This document shows positions 8,292-20,000 of a stretch of DNA of 64,000 nt, one piece after another. Numbering within the stretch: position 1 is the first letter of the stretch; each line of letters begins with the position of its first letter. The position numbers and the translations under genes were made by a program. Source of the DNA: Phycisphaerales bacterium (lineage in GTDB: Bacteria > Planctomycetota > Phycisphaerae > Phycisphaerales > UBA1924); NCBI GenBank assembly GCA_016742075.1, contig JACVCL010000001.1:124001-188000 (forward strand), written 5' to 3'. Below the pieces are notes generated by a model that saw only the letters and a list, made by a program, of their open reading frames with translations, made no database searches and was not told the origin of the DNA.

Positions 8292-9977
8292 ATGCTCTCC
8301 CAGCCGATCCTGGTCATCGCCCTGGCTGAAGGCCGCGTCACGGCAGCGTCGGCCGTTGCCGACCGCACCGGTGTCCGCATCACCGCCTCGGTGCGGGACC
8401 TTGTGCCGCCGGAGGCTTCGGATCCCCGGAGCGCCGGGCGATGGCTGAAGAGTCTGCTCCGGGGGGCGGGCATTTCGGCACGGCGGGCGGTGTTCGTTCT
8501 GCCTCGTGGCGAGGCGGTCGTGAAGCGGATCGGGTTTCCCGCCGTCGCCGACCTGAAGGCGGACCTGCCGGGCATGGTCCGCCTTCAGATGCTCCGCCAA
8601 CTGCCCTTTAGCCCCGACGACGCCGCGATCGACTTCATGGTCTTCGAGCCCGAGGCGGCGGTGGCTGGCACCCCGGCGGCCCCCGCTCCAACGGCCGGTT
8701 CTTCCCCCACCCCCCCCTCTCTCCCCGCTCTCCCCACACTTCCGGCCGGCCTGTCGGCCACCGCCGACGGATCTCATGCCGATGGCTCCCAGGTCGAGGT
8801 GCTTGCCGCGGCGGTTCCCGGAGAGCGGATCCGCTACCTCCGCGATCTGTCGAAGGCGGCGGGGCTCAAGCTGGCCCGGGTGTGCCTGGCGTCGACGGGT
8901 ATCGCGACGCTTCTCCGGGCCGATGACGGGGCCGGGTCGCGTCCCGTGATGGGTCTGGCGGCGTCGCCCGCGGGGGTGGAGTTCGTGGTGCTCGATAGGG
9001 GCCAGCTGGTGTTCTCCCGCCGGGCCGATCTGGCCCTGCCGACCGACGGGCTCGAGCCCGACGCCGAGGACCTTGCGCGTCGCACCGCGACCGAGGCCAA
9101 ACGAACGTGGACCAGCTATCGGGTGATCGAGAACGCGCGGCCGGCGGAGGAGATTCTGGTGCTGGGCCGTGGCGAGCACGCCGAGCGTGTGGCCCGGCTC
9201 TGCGCCGACGCCGCCGAGGCCCCGGCCCGAGCATTGGGGGCGGCGGGAGCGGTTCGGTTTGACCGCGGAGCGGCCGACCCGGATGCGGTCGACGAGTTGC
9301 TCCCCCTGGCGGGCGTGATCCTTGAGGGCGAGCTCCGCTCCGGCGGCATCGACCTCGCGCATCCGCGGCGGGCTCCGGACCGACGGGCGCGGATTCGCCA
9401 GCTGGCGATGGGCGGGGCGCTGGCCCTGCTGCTGGTCGTCGGCACCCTCTTCACCCTAGGGCTCTCGGGGCTCCGGTCCCTTGATGACGAGGTGAAGCAA
9501 CTCCGCGAGGACCGAAACGAGGCCGCATCGCGTCGAAGCGAAGCGCTCCGGCGCGCGGCGCGTGTCGAACACCTCGTTCGGTGGGAGGACTCCTCGCCAG
9601 ACTGGATCGGCCACCTGGTGAATATTCACGGATTGCTCCCCAGCCCGGACCAGTTGCTCGTCGATCAGCTTGACGGGGCCGCGGACATGGCGGTCACGTA
9701 TCCGCGGCAAGCGACGTTCGATCCCGCGCGTTACGCGTCGGCGTCGTCCATCAAGCTGAATCTCACGGGTCGATCGGTGTCCCAGACCGTGTCCGACGCG
9801 ACGCGCGACCGATTTGTCCGCGACCGCTCGTACCGCGTGGCCCCGATCGGGCTCGATGGCGGTCTCGTCCGCGACGAGAAGTACCCCCATGCCTGGGGCA
9901 TGTCGCTGACGTCGTCGGAAGCGGAGCCGGCCGATGCCGCACCGGCGGCGGCACAGCCCGGAGGGCCCAAGAAGTGA
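8292..9977 (+). CDS. gspL: T2SS assembly protein GspL (PilM/PilN-like)
   Basis: Bitopic assembly-platform protein. The 561-residue product has a cytoplasmic actin-like part (about 1-360) resembling PilM/GspL, with RAVFVLPRGEAVVKRIGFP and 'LPFSPDDAAIDF' typical of the subdomain that handles the ATPase side. One membrane helix follows at about 374-396. The C-terminal periplasmic part begins with a short heptad-rich coiled coil (LDDEVKQLREDRNEA) and continues with a PilN-like ferredoxin-fold stretch. A Pro/Ala/Ser-rich insert lies near residues 120-155. It follows gspK by 7 bases, with AGGAAGG just before the ATG, and its stop overlaps the next GTG start. Confidence 0.82.
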   Translation: MLSQPILVIALAEGRVTAASAVADRTGVRITASVRDLVPPEASDPRSAGRWLKSLLRGAGISARRAVFVLPRGEAVVKRIGFPAVADLKADLPGMVRLQMLRQLPFSPDDAAIDFMVFEPEAAVAGTPAAPAPTAGSSPTPPSLPALPTLPAGLSATADGSHADGSQVEVLAAAVPGERIRYLRDLSKAAGLKLARVCLASTGIATLLRADDGAGSRPVMGLAASPAGVEFVVLDRGQLVFSRRADLALPTDGLEPDAEDLARRTATEAKRTWTSYRVIENARPAEEILVLGRGEHAERVARLCADAAEAPARALGAAGAVRFDRGAADPDAVDELLPLAGVILEGELRSGGIDLAHPRRAPDRRARIRQLAMGGALALLLVVGTLFTLGLSGLRSLDDEVKQLREDRNEAASRRSEALRRAARVEHLVRWEDSSPDWIGHLVNIHGLLPSPDQLLVDQLDGAADMAVTYPRQATFDPARYASASSIKLNLTGRSVSQTVSDATRDRFVRDRSYRVAPIGLDGGLVRDEKYPHAWGMSLTSSEAEPADAAPAAAQPGGPKK

Positions 9978-10942
9978 TCCCGCGGCGCCCAGGCCATCCC
10001 CGGGTCTGGTTGGCGGTGGGCGCATCGCTCGCGCTGGCGCTGCTGGTCTGGTGGACCTACGCCTCGAACATCAGCGGCCCGGCGGGCGAGCTCCGGGCCG
10101 AGCGGGAGCGGCTGATCGGGGAGATCACCTCCCTCCAGGGCGAGACGCGCAAGGCCCAGCCGGCTGTGCAGCGGCTGAAGACCGCGGCCGCCCGCACGCT
10201 GGGCAACTCGGCCGAAACGGTGGTGCACCGCGTCCGGCTCGCGCTCACGGCGGCCGGAACGGCGGCCAGGCTGTCGTCGGTGGCTTCCGATTCGCGGGCC
10301 CAGGCCGCGGTGCGCAACCCGGCGGAGTCGGTCCGCGTGTGGGGGCGCGACGCGCGGGCAGCGCCCGACTTCACCGTGGTCACCGGGTCGATGCGCGGCG
10401 AGGGCACCCTGGAACAGGCTCTGACAGCCCTGTGCCTCATCCAGTCGCAGCCCTGGATCAAGCGGATCAGTTCTGTTTCGCTTCGCCCGAGAGACGGTGG
10501 GCAGCGGGTCGAACTCCGTGTGTCGCTCTCGACCGTGTTCCTCGAAGACCTCTCGCCCAGCGAGGCGCCCGCCCCCTCGCCGGCAGAGCCGAAGCTCCTC
10601 GATCAGGTCCGCATGCTGGTCGCCCGCAACATGTTCGCGCCCCCCGCGGCCCCCCCGCCCCCTGCCCAGGTGCCCAAGCCGGAGCCGCCGAGCGGCCCGG
10701 CGTACGGCGACTGGGTGGTCACCGGCCTCGCCGAAGGGGCCGCGGGACCGGAACTTTGGGTGAGGAATGTGAAGGACAACCGGACCCAATCGCTGGCGCC
10801 CGGCGAAAAGCTCCTCGGGGCGGTGTTCGAGGGTCTTTCCCCCGATCGGGAGTCCGCGATCCTCCGGATCGATGCGGACCGATTTCTGATCTCGGTCGGC
10901 GATCCGGCCTCCCGGCGGGACAGAAAGCACGTCCCGAAGTAA
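9974..10942 (+). CDS. gspM: T2SS GspM/PilO-like protein with C-terminal GspC/PilP-like domain
   Basis: Inner-membrane protein of 322 residues that starts with GTG inside the gspL stop (GTGA). It has an N-terminal membrane helix (about 10-30), a coiled coil (about 38-70) and a PilO/GspM-like ferredoxin domain (about 75-185). A Pro-rich linker leads to a compact beta domain (about 235-315; GDWVVTGLAEG, LAPGEKLLGAVFEG, ILRIDADRFLISVGD) that resembles the homology region of GspC and PilP, which binds secretin N0. No separate gspC is present, so one chain may serve as both GspM and GspC. The domain assignment is by sequence pattern only. gspD begins 79 bases downstream. Confidence 0.75.
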   Translation: MIPRRPGHPRVWLAVGASLALALLVWWTYASNISGPAGELRAERERLIGEITSLQGETRKAQPAVQRLKTAAARTLGNSAETVVHRVRLALTAAGTAARLSSVASDSRAQAAVRNPAESVRVWGRDARAAPDFTVVTGSMRGEGTLEQALTALCLIQSQPWIKRISSVSLRPRDGGQRVELRVSLSTVFLEDLSPSEAPAPSPAEPKLLDQVRMLVARNMFAPPAAPPPPAQVPKPEPPSGPAYGDWVVTGLAEGAAGPELWVRNVKDNRTQSLAPGEKLLGAVFEGLSPDRESAILRIDADRFLISVGDPASRRDRKHVPK

Positions 10943-11021
10943 AGTGCCCGCGTCCGTGAGTGCGCGCCCGCCTCCTTCGAGGGGCGCCACGCCGTGCCCT
11001 CGCGGCGGAAGGAGCCGCTGG

Positions 11022-14000
11022 ATGCGCCATCACCTCGTGCGCCAACCGACCGCCGCCGCCCTGCTTCTGGCGGTGGGAGCCGCCTCGGGCCTGCGGGCCC
11101 AGGAGCCGTCCGGGCCCGCCCCGACGCCTCCGACGACCGCGGCCGCCCCTGCCCCACCTGCAGAGCCCGGCGCCGAGCCGGCTCGCCCGGCGCCGCCGCC
11201 GGCGACCGGCCCCGCACGGATCCGATTCGCGTTCAAGGACGCCCCGCTCGATCAGGTCGTGGACTTCTTCGGGCGCCAAGCCGGGCTTCCGGTGATCCGA
11301 CAGGCGGAGGCTCCGGCCGGGAGTGTGACGTTCATCTCGGCGTCGGAGTACGAACTTCCCGAGGCTCTGCGGATCCTCAACACGATCCTGCAGACCCGGG
11401 GCCTGATGCTCCGGCGCGACGAGCGGTTCCTGTATCTCCAGAAGCTGGAGAACATGAAGGCCGCGCCGGTGCCGACGTTCCCCAAAGGCCAGGTGCCGCC
11501 GGAGGTGACACCGGACCAGATCATCAGCGCGGTCCTCCCGCTGAACAACGCCCGGGCCAAGTCGGTGGCCGAGCAGCTCGGGCAGCTCGTGGCCCCGTAC
11601 GGGGCGATCGTCGCCCTGCCCGAGCAGAACGCGGTGATCGTGACGGAAACCGCGGCGCAGGTGCGCCGGCTGCAGACGATCATCGACTCGATCGACGCCC
11701 GGCCGCAGTTTGAAGAGGGCGTCAAGCTGTTCCCCCTCCGCCACATCCAGGCGGCCGACGCTCTCCGCTCGCTCCGCGTGCTGGTGGCGGAGAAGAAAAC
11801 CACCGTGGTCATCGACAAGGACGGCAACCGCCGCACTATCGCCGAGGACGACATGACCGGCGTGCGGATGGAGGCCGACCCCCGCACCAACTCGATTGTG
11901 GCGCTCGGCCCCGAGGGCCGGTTGCGGACGATCGAGTCGCTCGTGCGCCTGCTCGATGTGCCCGACGACGGCTCCGGTGACTCGGCCCCGGGCGGCCGGG
12001 ATATCGCGGCGTTCGGAGTGGGCGCCATCAGCGCCGAGGACGCGGCGAGCCAGCTGACGAGGTTGTTTGCCCAGACTCCTGCCGACCGGCGGCCGGCGAT
12101 CTCGCCGGTCGGTCCGCTGCAGCGTGTCGTCGTGGCCGGAACCGTGGCGCAGACCCGCGACGCGGAAACCCTTCTCAAACAGCTCGATCCCACGGCGGCT
12201 CGGATCACGCCGGGGGGCGTCGCCGGGGCACTTCCCGCCGTCGGCGTGCGGACGTACCGGCTCGCCCACGCGCGGCCGGAAGAGATCTCCCGCACGCTCA
12301 GGGCACTCGCGTCGGTTCCGGCCGGGGGGGTCTTCGCGGTTCCCGGTGTGGCCTCGAGGCTCACGGCCGAGCCCGGCCCGGGCGACACGCTGGTGCTCAC
12401 GGGCCCCATCGCGGCCCTTGAGCGCGCCGACGAGTTGGTCGCCCAGCTCGACAAGGCGGCGGAGAAACCCGATGTCCAGACGTCGTTCGTCACGCTCCGG
12501 CACACGCGGGCCGATCGGATCCAGCCCGTGCTTTCGCGGCTGCTCGCTCAGAGGGCCCGGGCGCTCGGTCCGGCGGCCGAGCAGGCCGTCGACGTGCAGT
12601 CGGAGCCGGTGACCGGCCGGCTCATCGTGACGGCGCCCGCCGCGATCACCGGGTCGGCCAAGGAGCTTGCCGCGCAACTCGACGAGGCCGCCGGCGAACT
12701 GGCGAAGGCTCGCGAAGTACGGGTGGTGACCCTACGACACGCCGACGCGGCCGAGGTGCAGGCAAGCCTGGAGGGGACGATCAACGACCCGGCGTCGCCC
12801 GAAACGCCGCTGGTGATTCGTCCCGATCGCGCCGGAAACAGCCTCATCCTCCGGGGCACTCCCGCCCAGGTGCAGCAGGCCGAGACGCTCGCCGGCAGCC
12901 TCGATGCCGCGGCGGCCGCCGCCGGACGCACCCTGCGCACGATCACGGTCGACACCGCGCGCACCGACGCCGCGGCCCTCGCCCAGACCCTCAAGCGCCT
13001 GCTGGAGCAGCGCGGATCGGGACCGATCGAGATCATCACGATCGACGAACTGCGCAAACGGCAGACCAAAGAGCTCCCGCCGGCTCCGGCCGCCGATCCG
13101 AAGCCCGGGGCGATGCGCCCCGCCGAGCCCGCCCCGCCGGAGGCTCGCCGCGGCGTGCTTCTGCCGGCTCGGATCCGGCTGATCATCGGCTTCGTTCAGA
13201 CGGTCGCGACGGTGGTCGAGCCGGCCGCGGCCAAACCGGCCGCCGATGCGGGCGTCACCATCGCTGTTGACCCGGACACCAACACCCTGACGATCGTCGG
13301 GTCGTCGCGCCAGGCCGACGCCGTGGCTCGGCTGGCCGAGACCATCCAGCGGGAGCTCGTCGCCGAGCCCGGCAAGCTGCGGGTTGTTCGGCTGGGAGGC
13401 GGTTCCGATCCGGGCCAGCTTGCGGGGATTCTCAACGCGGCGTTCGGCCAGATCGGCCGCCGGTCGGCCGAGAACCCCGGTGGGTTTTCCGGGCGCGTGG
13501 GCGCCGTGGCCGACCCGCAGGGCGGCGCACTTCTGGTCGCGGCGAACGACGCCGACTTCGCGACGATTTCCCAGCTCATCACCGCGCTCGTCGGGCCCGC
13601 CCAGCCGAGCAGCCTGACCGTCAAGATCTACCCGCTCTCTTCGATTTCGGCCGATCGTGCGGCCGCCGCGGTCCGCGACCTGGCGTCCGCGTCGCCCCGG
13701 GGAGAGCAGGCCCGGCGGTTCCGACCCGCGCCCGGCCAGCCCCTCACGGTCACGATCACCGCGCCCGGCCAGCCCGACCGCACGGTGACACTCGATCCGG
13801 CAAGCGTCCGAGCCACCCCCGGGCCGAGCGCTTCGACCCTGATCGTCTCGGCCCCGGCCGAGGCCCTGCCACTCATCGACGGCTTCCTGGCCGTGCTCGA
13901 TCAGTCGCCCGCCGCGGCCGGCGTGGCCATCCGAACCTATCCGTTGGCCTCGGCCCAGGCGTCGGCGCTCGCCCCAACCCTGCAGCAAGCGTTCGACGCC

Positions 14001-17000
14001 GCCCGCGAGCGCGCCGGGGCCGACGGCCGCACACGTCCGCGGATTCTTGCCGACGACCGGACCAATGCGCTGCTCGTCACCGCGGGCGATGCCGACCAGG
14101 CCGAGCTTGCGCGGCTGCTGAAGCAGCTCGACTCGGCGGATCCGGGGCAGGCCCGCGCTCTGGCGATCCTGCCGGTGCAGGGGGGAGCAGCCGCCTCGGC
14201 GGTCTCGAGGATCGTTGAGCAGGCCGTGATCGGCAACGATCCGGGTCGCCGGTCGAAGGTGTCGGTGGCGGCGGACGACGCGATGAATCTTCTGATCGTC
14301 CGTGCGCCCGAGGCCGAGCTCGCGCAGGTGAAAGAGGTGCTGAAGGAGGTCGACCGGCCCGGCGCGGCCGAGTTGCCGGTGCGGACCGTCAAGCTTGAAC
14401 GGGCCGACGCGTCGCAGGTGGCCGGCGCGCTGCAGCGGTTCTTTGACGACCGCGCGCGGGCGGGCAGCCGGCCGGGACAGCGCGCCCAGCAGCGACGCGT
14501 GGCGGTGGTGGGCGACCGGCGCTCGGGCTCGGTGCTCATCGCCGCGGGCGACGCGGATTTCGACCTGGTGAAGGGCCTCATCGAGACGTTCGACCAGCCC
14601 CGGCCCGGCGCCGCGGCGACGCTGCAGTTCCGTGTCATACCGCTGGCCAACGCCCGCGTCGCGGAGGTTGCCGACGCCGTGACCTCGCTGGCCGGCGAGC
14701 TGCAGTGGATCAACGCCGGCGGCATGGGCCGCGACCCTGGCGATGGCATCGCCGACCGCATCACCGTGCGGAGCGACGCTCGCTCGAACAGCTTCGTGGT
14801 CATGGGCCAGGGCGAGTCGTTCACGACCATCGAGTCGATCATCCGCGCCCTTGACGTTCCCCGTCCTGACCAGTCGAAGCCCGCCGTCCGGGCCTTCAAG
14901 GTTGAGCGGGCCGACCTCGCCGTGGTCCGGCGCGCAGTCGAAGCGGCCCTCGGCGACCCTGCCAAGGCCCAGCGGTTCTGGGAGCAGCCCGATCCGACCT
15001 TGCTGCGGTTCGAGTCCGACCCTCGCACGCGATCGCTTATCGCCATCGGCCCCGAGCAGCAGATGGGCGCGGTGGCGGACCTCATCAAGACGCTCGAGGG
15101 CCAGGCGGCGGGCGGAGAGATTGTGGTCGAGACGCTGCCGCTGTCGTTCGCAGAAGCAGCGCGGGCCGCCGAGAGCCTGTCGCGTTTCTTCGCCGACCGC
15201 GCTCGCCTCGCCGGGCTGGACCGGCCCGCGGTGTCGGTGATCGGGTCGCGCGACGGCAACGCGCTGATCCTCACCGGGCCGAAGGACGAGACGCTGCTGG
15301 CCAAGGACATCCTTGCCCGGCTCGACGCCCCGGAGGCATCGAAGGATCGTGCCGTCGAGGTGCTGGCCCTCAAGCACGCCGATGCCCAGGACGCCTCGCG
15401 CGCCCTGACACTGCTCTTTGCCCCCTCCGGCGCCCAGGGGGATCGCCGGGTGACGATCACGCCGGACGTCCGGACCAACGCGGTGATCGTGAGCGCCCCC
15501 AAGGCCGCCATCGCGCAGGTGCAGGCGCTTCTGGCTCAGATCGACGCGCCGCCCGCGGGCGTCGCGGTCAGGCTCCGCTCATTCGGGCTGAAGGCCGGGC
15601 GCGCCGACGACGTCGCGCGCACGCTGCGGGAAGCGCTGGAGCTCACCGACACCGCGACAGGACGGGCCCGTGCGATGCAGGGCAACGTCCGCAAGTTCAT
15701 CGCCGGCGACGGCGGCCAGCCGGTGCAGGTGCGGGCCCAGGTGACGGCCGACCGCCGGAGCAACACGCTGCTGGTCTCGGCCGATGAGCCCTCGATGAAA
15801 CTCGTCGAACAGCTCATCGCCACGCTCGACGAGCAGCCGACGGTATCGGAGACCGAGTATCGCGTGCTCGGGCTCCGGCACGCCGTGGCGTCCGACATCT
15901 CCTTCACGCTTCGGTCGCTGCTGGAGCGTCGCGCCCGGTCCGGACAGGCGAACGTCCCGCCGGCGTCGGTCTCGGCGTCCTCTCGCGACAATACCCTGCT
16001 GGTGGCCGGCACGGCCGAGCAGATCGCCGAGGTCGAGGCCATTCTGCGCCAGATCGACGTCCCGACGAAGTCCAATCGCTCCACCGAGTTCATCGCCCTC
16101 CGCTTCGCCGACGCCGCGGCGGTACAGGAAGCGTTGTCGATGTTCTACGGGAGGTTCGCGTTTGAGGCCGAGACGCCCGGGGCGCGGTCGGTGTCGATCG
16201 TGGCCGACAAGGCCACCAACTCCCTGGTGGTCTCCGCCGGCGAAGACGAGTGGCGGGGCATCCGCGAGCTTCTGGCCAAACTCGACAGCGAGCAGTACGA
16301 CGCCTCACGCCAGCTCACGGTGATCGCCCTCCAGCACGCCGACGCCGCCAGTGTGGCCCGAGCGCTGCAGTCGGCGTTCGAGGCCCCGCTCCGCGCGGAG
16401 GTCGACCGACGCCGCGAGGACGCACGGCAGCGCGGCGGACGGGATGGTGAGCCGTCGCTGCCCGCGGTGCTCGTGCAGGGTCAGGACGTGGTTTCGGTGT
16501 CCGCCGAGCCGATCACCAACTCGCTGATCATCTCCGCGTCCAAGCGTGAGACCGAGCGCATCTCGGCCGTTGCCCGCTCTCTCGACAAGCCTGATTTCGC
16601 CGACCTTCCGCCGCCGCGGCTCATCGCGCTCCGGGCCGGGAAAGCGTCGGACCTCGCCCGCTCGGTGCGGGCCATGTACGAGGCCGACGCCCGCACCGCT
16701 CCCGGGCGGGGGGCGGGCGTACGGGGTGTGGTGATCACCGGCGACGACACGACCTCCACGCTCATCGTGCGAGCCCCCGACGAGCAGTTCGCCCAGATCA
16801 AGGCCCTGGCCGACGCCCTCCAGCAGCAGGGCGACATGGCCCGGGTGTCCGTGCGCATCATCACGCTCCGGCGGCAGCCGGCGGCTCGCGTGGCGGCCAC
16901 GGTCCAGCGGGCGTTCGCCGAGGCCGCCAAGCAGAACGGCGAGCCGCTCGCGGTTGAGGCCGACCGCCGATCGAACGCGCTCGTCGTGGCGTCGTCGCAG

Positions 17001-20000
17001 CGGTTGTTCGAGCAGATCGAGAGGGTCGTCAGGGAGCTGGAAGGCACCGGGGACGCAGATGGGCCGCAGGGGGCCCTTCCGCAGGGGCTGCCCAACCAGG
17101 GCCTGTTCATCATCGACCTGAAGAACACCTCGCCCGAGGACGCCCGGCGCGTGCTCGAATCGCTCGGGATCACGCGCGAGCAGCCGGCCGACCGGCCCGG
17201 GCTGGTCTCCGAGCCGGTCACGGTTGCGGCGCTCACGAGCCGCCGGGCGCTGGCGGTGCTGGCCGCTCCCGCCGACGGACGGGTGATCGAAGACCTGGTT
17301 CGGTCGATCGACGCCGAGCCGGTCCTTGCCGAGCAGGAAGTGGCGGTGCTGCCGCTGAAGACCGCCGAGGCCTCGCGGGTGGCCGCGGCGATGAAGGCGA
17401 TGCTCTCCCCGGCTCAGGCGCAGGGTCAGTCCAAGCTCGCCGCTTCGCTCATCGAGCAGGTCCGCAGGCTGAGGGTGCGGGGCGATGGCACCGGCCCCGC
17501 CGACAAGGACCCCCTGGTCGATCTCTCGGTGCCCGTCCGCGTCGACGCCGAGCCGCAGACCAACTCGGTGGTGGTGACGACCTCCGCGGCCAACATGCCG
17601 GCCATGCGCGAGCTGGTCTCGCTGCTCGATCGCCTGCCCGTCGGCGATGCCGTGGTGCTCCGGATCTTCCACCTCACGAACGGCTCCGCGACGAGAACGG
17701 CGGGGGTCCTCCGCCAGCTCTTCGCCCAGGGCGAGGCCATCCGGCGCTCGCCGAGCAGCCGGGCGGTCACCGAGCCCACCACCGAAACGGGCCGTGCCCT
17801 CGGCGGCGAGGTCGCGGTGGCCGTCGACGATCGCACGAACGCGATCATCGTCACGGGGCGCGAGGAGTCGGTGGCGCTCGCCGAGGTGCTGGTCCGACAG
17901 CTGGACTCCGACGAGGTCGCCAACTGGATCGAACCGCGTGTGCTGCCGCTCCGGCACGCCGATGCCGTCAAACTGGCCGCGACGCTGAACCAGGTGCTCG
18001 TGCAGGGCTTGGGCAACACTCCCGAGGCCGCGGCCCTGCAGGCGCAGGTCGGCCGCATCAGGGTGATGAAGTCCGGCGGCGAGGGCCAGAAGGACCGGGC
18101 GATCGAGGCCAATCTGTTCGCCCCGATGACCCGGCTGCAGATCATCGCCGAGCGGCAGCTCAACGCCCTGATCATCCTCGGCAGCCCGGCCAACGCCGCG
18201 GTCGTGGAAGAACTGGTCCGCATGCTCGACGTGGAGGCCGCGAACCGGGCCGACGCGGTGCGTGTGTACCCGCTCAAGTTCGCGGCGGCCGACCGCGTCG
18301 CGGTGCTGCTGGAGTCGCTCTTCCGCGAACAGGCCCGGCGCGAGACCCTCCGACCGGAGGACGAAGTGATCGTCCGCCCCGACCCCCGGACGAACACCCT
18401 GGTCATCGCGACCAGCGCACGGAGCTTCGCGGTGGTCGAGGGCCTGCTGAAGAATCTCGACCGCGAGGGCATGGTGCCGACCGTCGGCCTGCACCTGGTC
18501 CCGGTCGGGAACAACGATGCCCGCCAACTCGCCCCCAAGATCGAGCGGCTGATGCGGGACCGGATCGCGGCCACGGCCGGATCGGCGCTCGCGTCGCGCG
18601 ACATCGTTTCGGTGCAGGCCGATGAGGCAACGAACTCGCTCATCGTCGCCGCGTCGGACGAGAACCTGGCGTTGGTCAAGGATCTCGTGGACACACTGTC
18701 CCGGGGCGACAGGGCGGCCGGGCAGCAGATGGAGGTGTTCTCGCTCCGCTCCGCCAAAGCCGTGGACCTCATCCCGATCCTCTCCGAGCTGTACGTGAAC
18801 GAGGTGAACCGGACGCGCGGCCAGGGCACCCTGCGGGTCCGCGCCGACGAGCGCCTGAACGCGGTGGTGGCGACCGGGACCGAGCCGGACCTCGCCCGCA
18901 TCCGCGAGCTGATCGAGCGGCTCGACGGCGGCGCCGTGGCGTCAGTGGGCGAGATCAGGATCGTCCCGCTCAAGAGTTCCAACGCGCTCGAGATGGTGAA
19001 CCTGCTCGACAACGTTCTCTCCGGGCGGCCGCTCGGCGGGCGCGGGCCCGCGTCGCGGCAGTCGGCGATGCTCCGGTTCGTCCGTTCGCAGGCCGCCGAC
19101 AGGCTCGGCCGCGAGAAGGGCGGCGAGGCCACCGAGACCGAGGTCTCCGCCGCGATCCGCGAGCAGGTGACGCTGACGCCCGACCTGCGCACCAATTCGG
19201 TCATTGTGAGCGCTCCCCCGGCGATGATGGTGCTCATCGACTCGCTGATCGCCGATCTCGAGGCCTCCGCCGCGGGTAACCGGCAGATCGCCGTGTTCAA
19301 TCTCGAGAACGCCGACGCCCAGAACATGGCCGAGATTCTCAAGGAGCTCTTCAATCTCCGCCAGCAGGGAAATCTGTTCGTGCTCGTGCCCAGCGGCGGC
19401 GCCCGCAGGCAGGAACCCGGCGCCGCGCCCGCGGCGGAGGGCGCTGCCCCCCCGCCGCCCGCGCCCGCCTCGGCCGGTGCGCCCACGGCGTTCGGTGACA
19501 TGTCGCTCTCCGTGGTGCCCGACGAGCGGCAGCAGCTGTCGATCACCGTCGACGCCCGCACCAACTCGCTGCTGGTCTCCGGCACACCCCAGTATCTCAA
19601 GCTGGTCGAGGACGTGGTGAAGAAACTCGACTCGCAGCGGGGCACCGAGCGCCAGCAGCTCACGTACGAGCTCAAAAACGCGCGGGTCGATGAGGTGGCG
19701 AGCGCCCTCAAGACCTTCATCCAGCAGGAGCAGGATCAGATTGCGCGAACGCTCGGACCCGATCGGGCGGGTGCCCTGCAGCGGCGTCTCGAGCAGGAGA
19801 TCTCGGTCGTCGGCGTGCCGGGCAGCCGGCGTCTGATCCTCAGCACCTCGCCCCGGTATATGGAGAAGGTGCTCGGGCTTGTGAAGGAACTCGATCGCGC
19901 CCCGGCCCAGGTGCTCATCCAGGTGATGCTCGCCGAGGTGACGCTCGACACCGAGGGCACGTGGGGCGTGGACTTCAGAGCGGGCCCGGCCGGGTCGCGC

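Noticed and set aside
10719-19720. Very long antisense reading frames across gspD (for example about 880, 740 and 760 codons)
   Set aside because: They are by-products of high GC in a strongly coding strand. Their products are Arg/His/Gly-rich with no domains, while the plus-strand frame has clear repeats, signal peptide and barrel domain.
11508-19910. gspD repeats as a recent DNA amplification, CRISPR array or assembly collapse
   Set aside because: The units have diverged in protein and DNA sequence, with loops of different length and no identical spacers. Only the fold pattern repeats.
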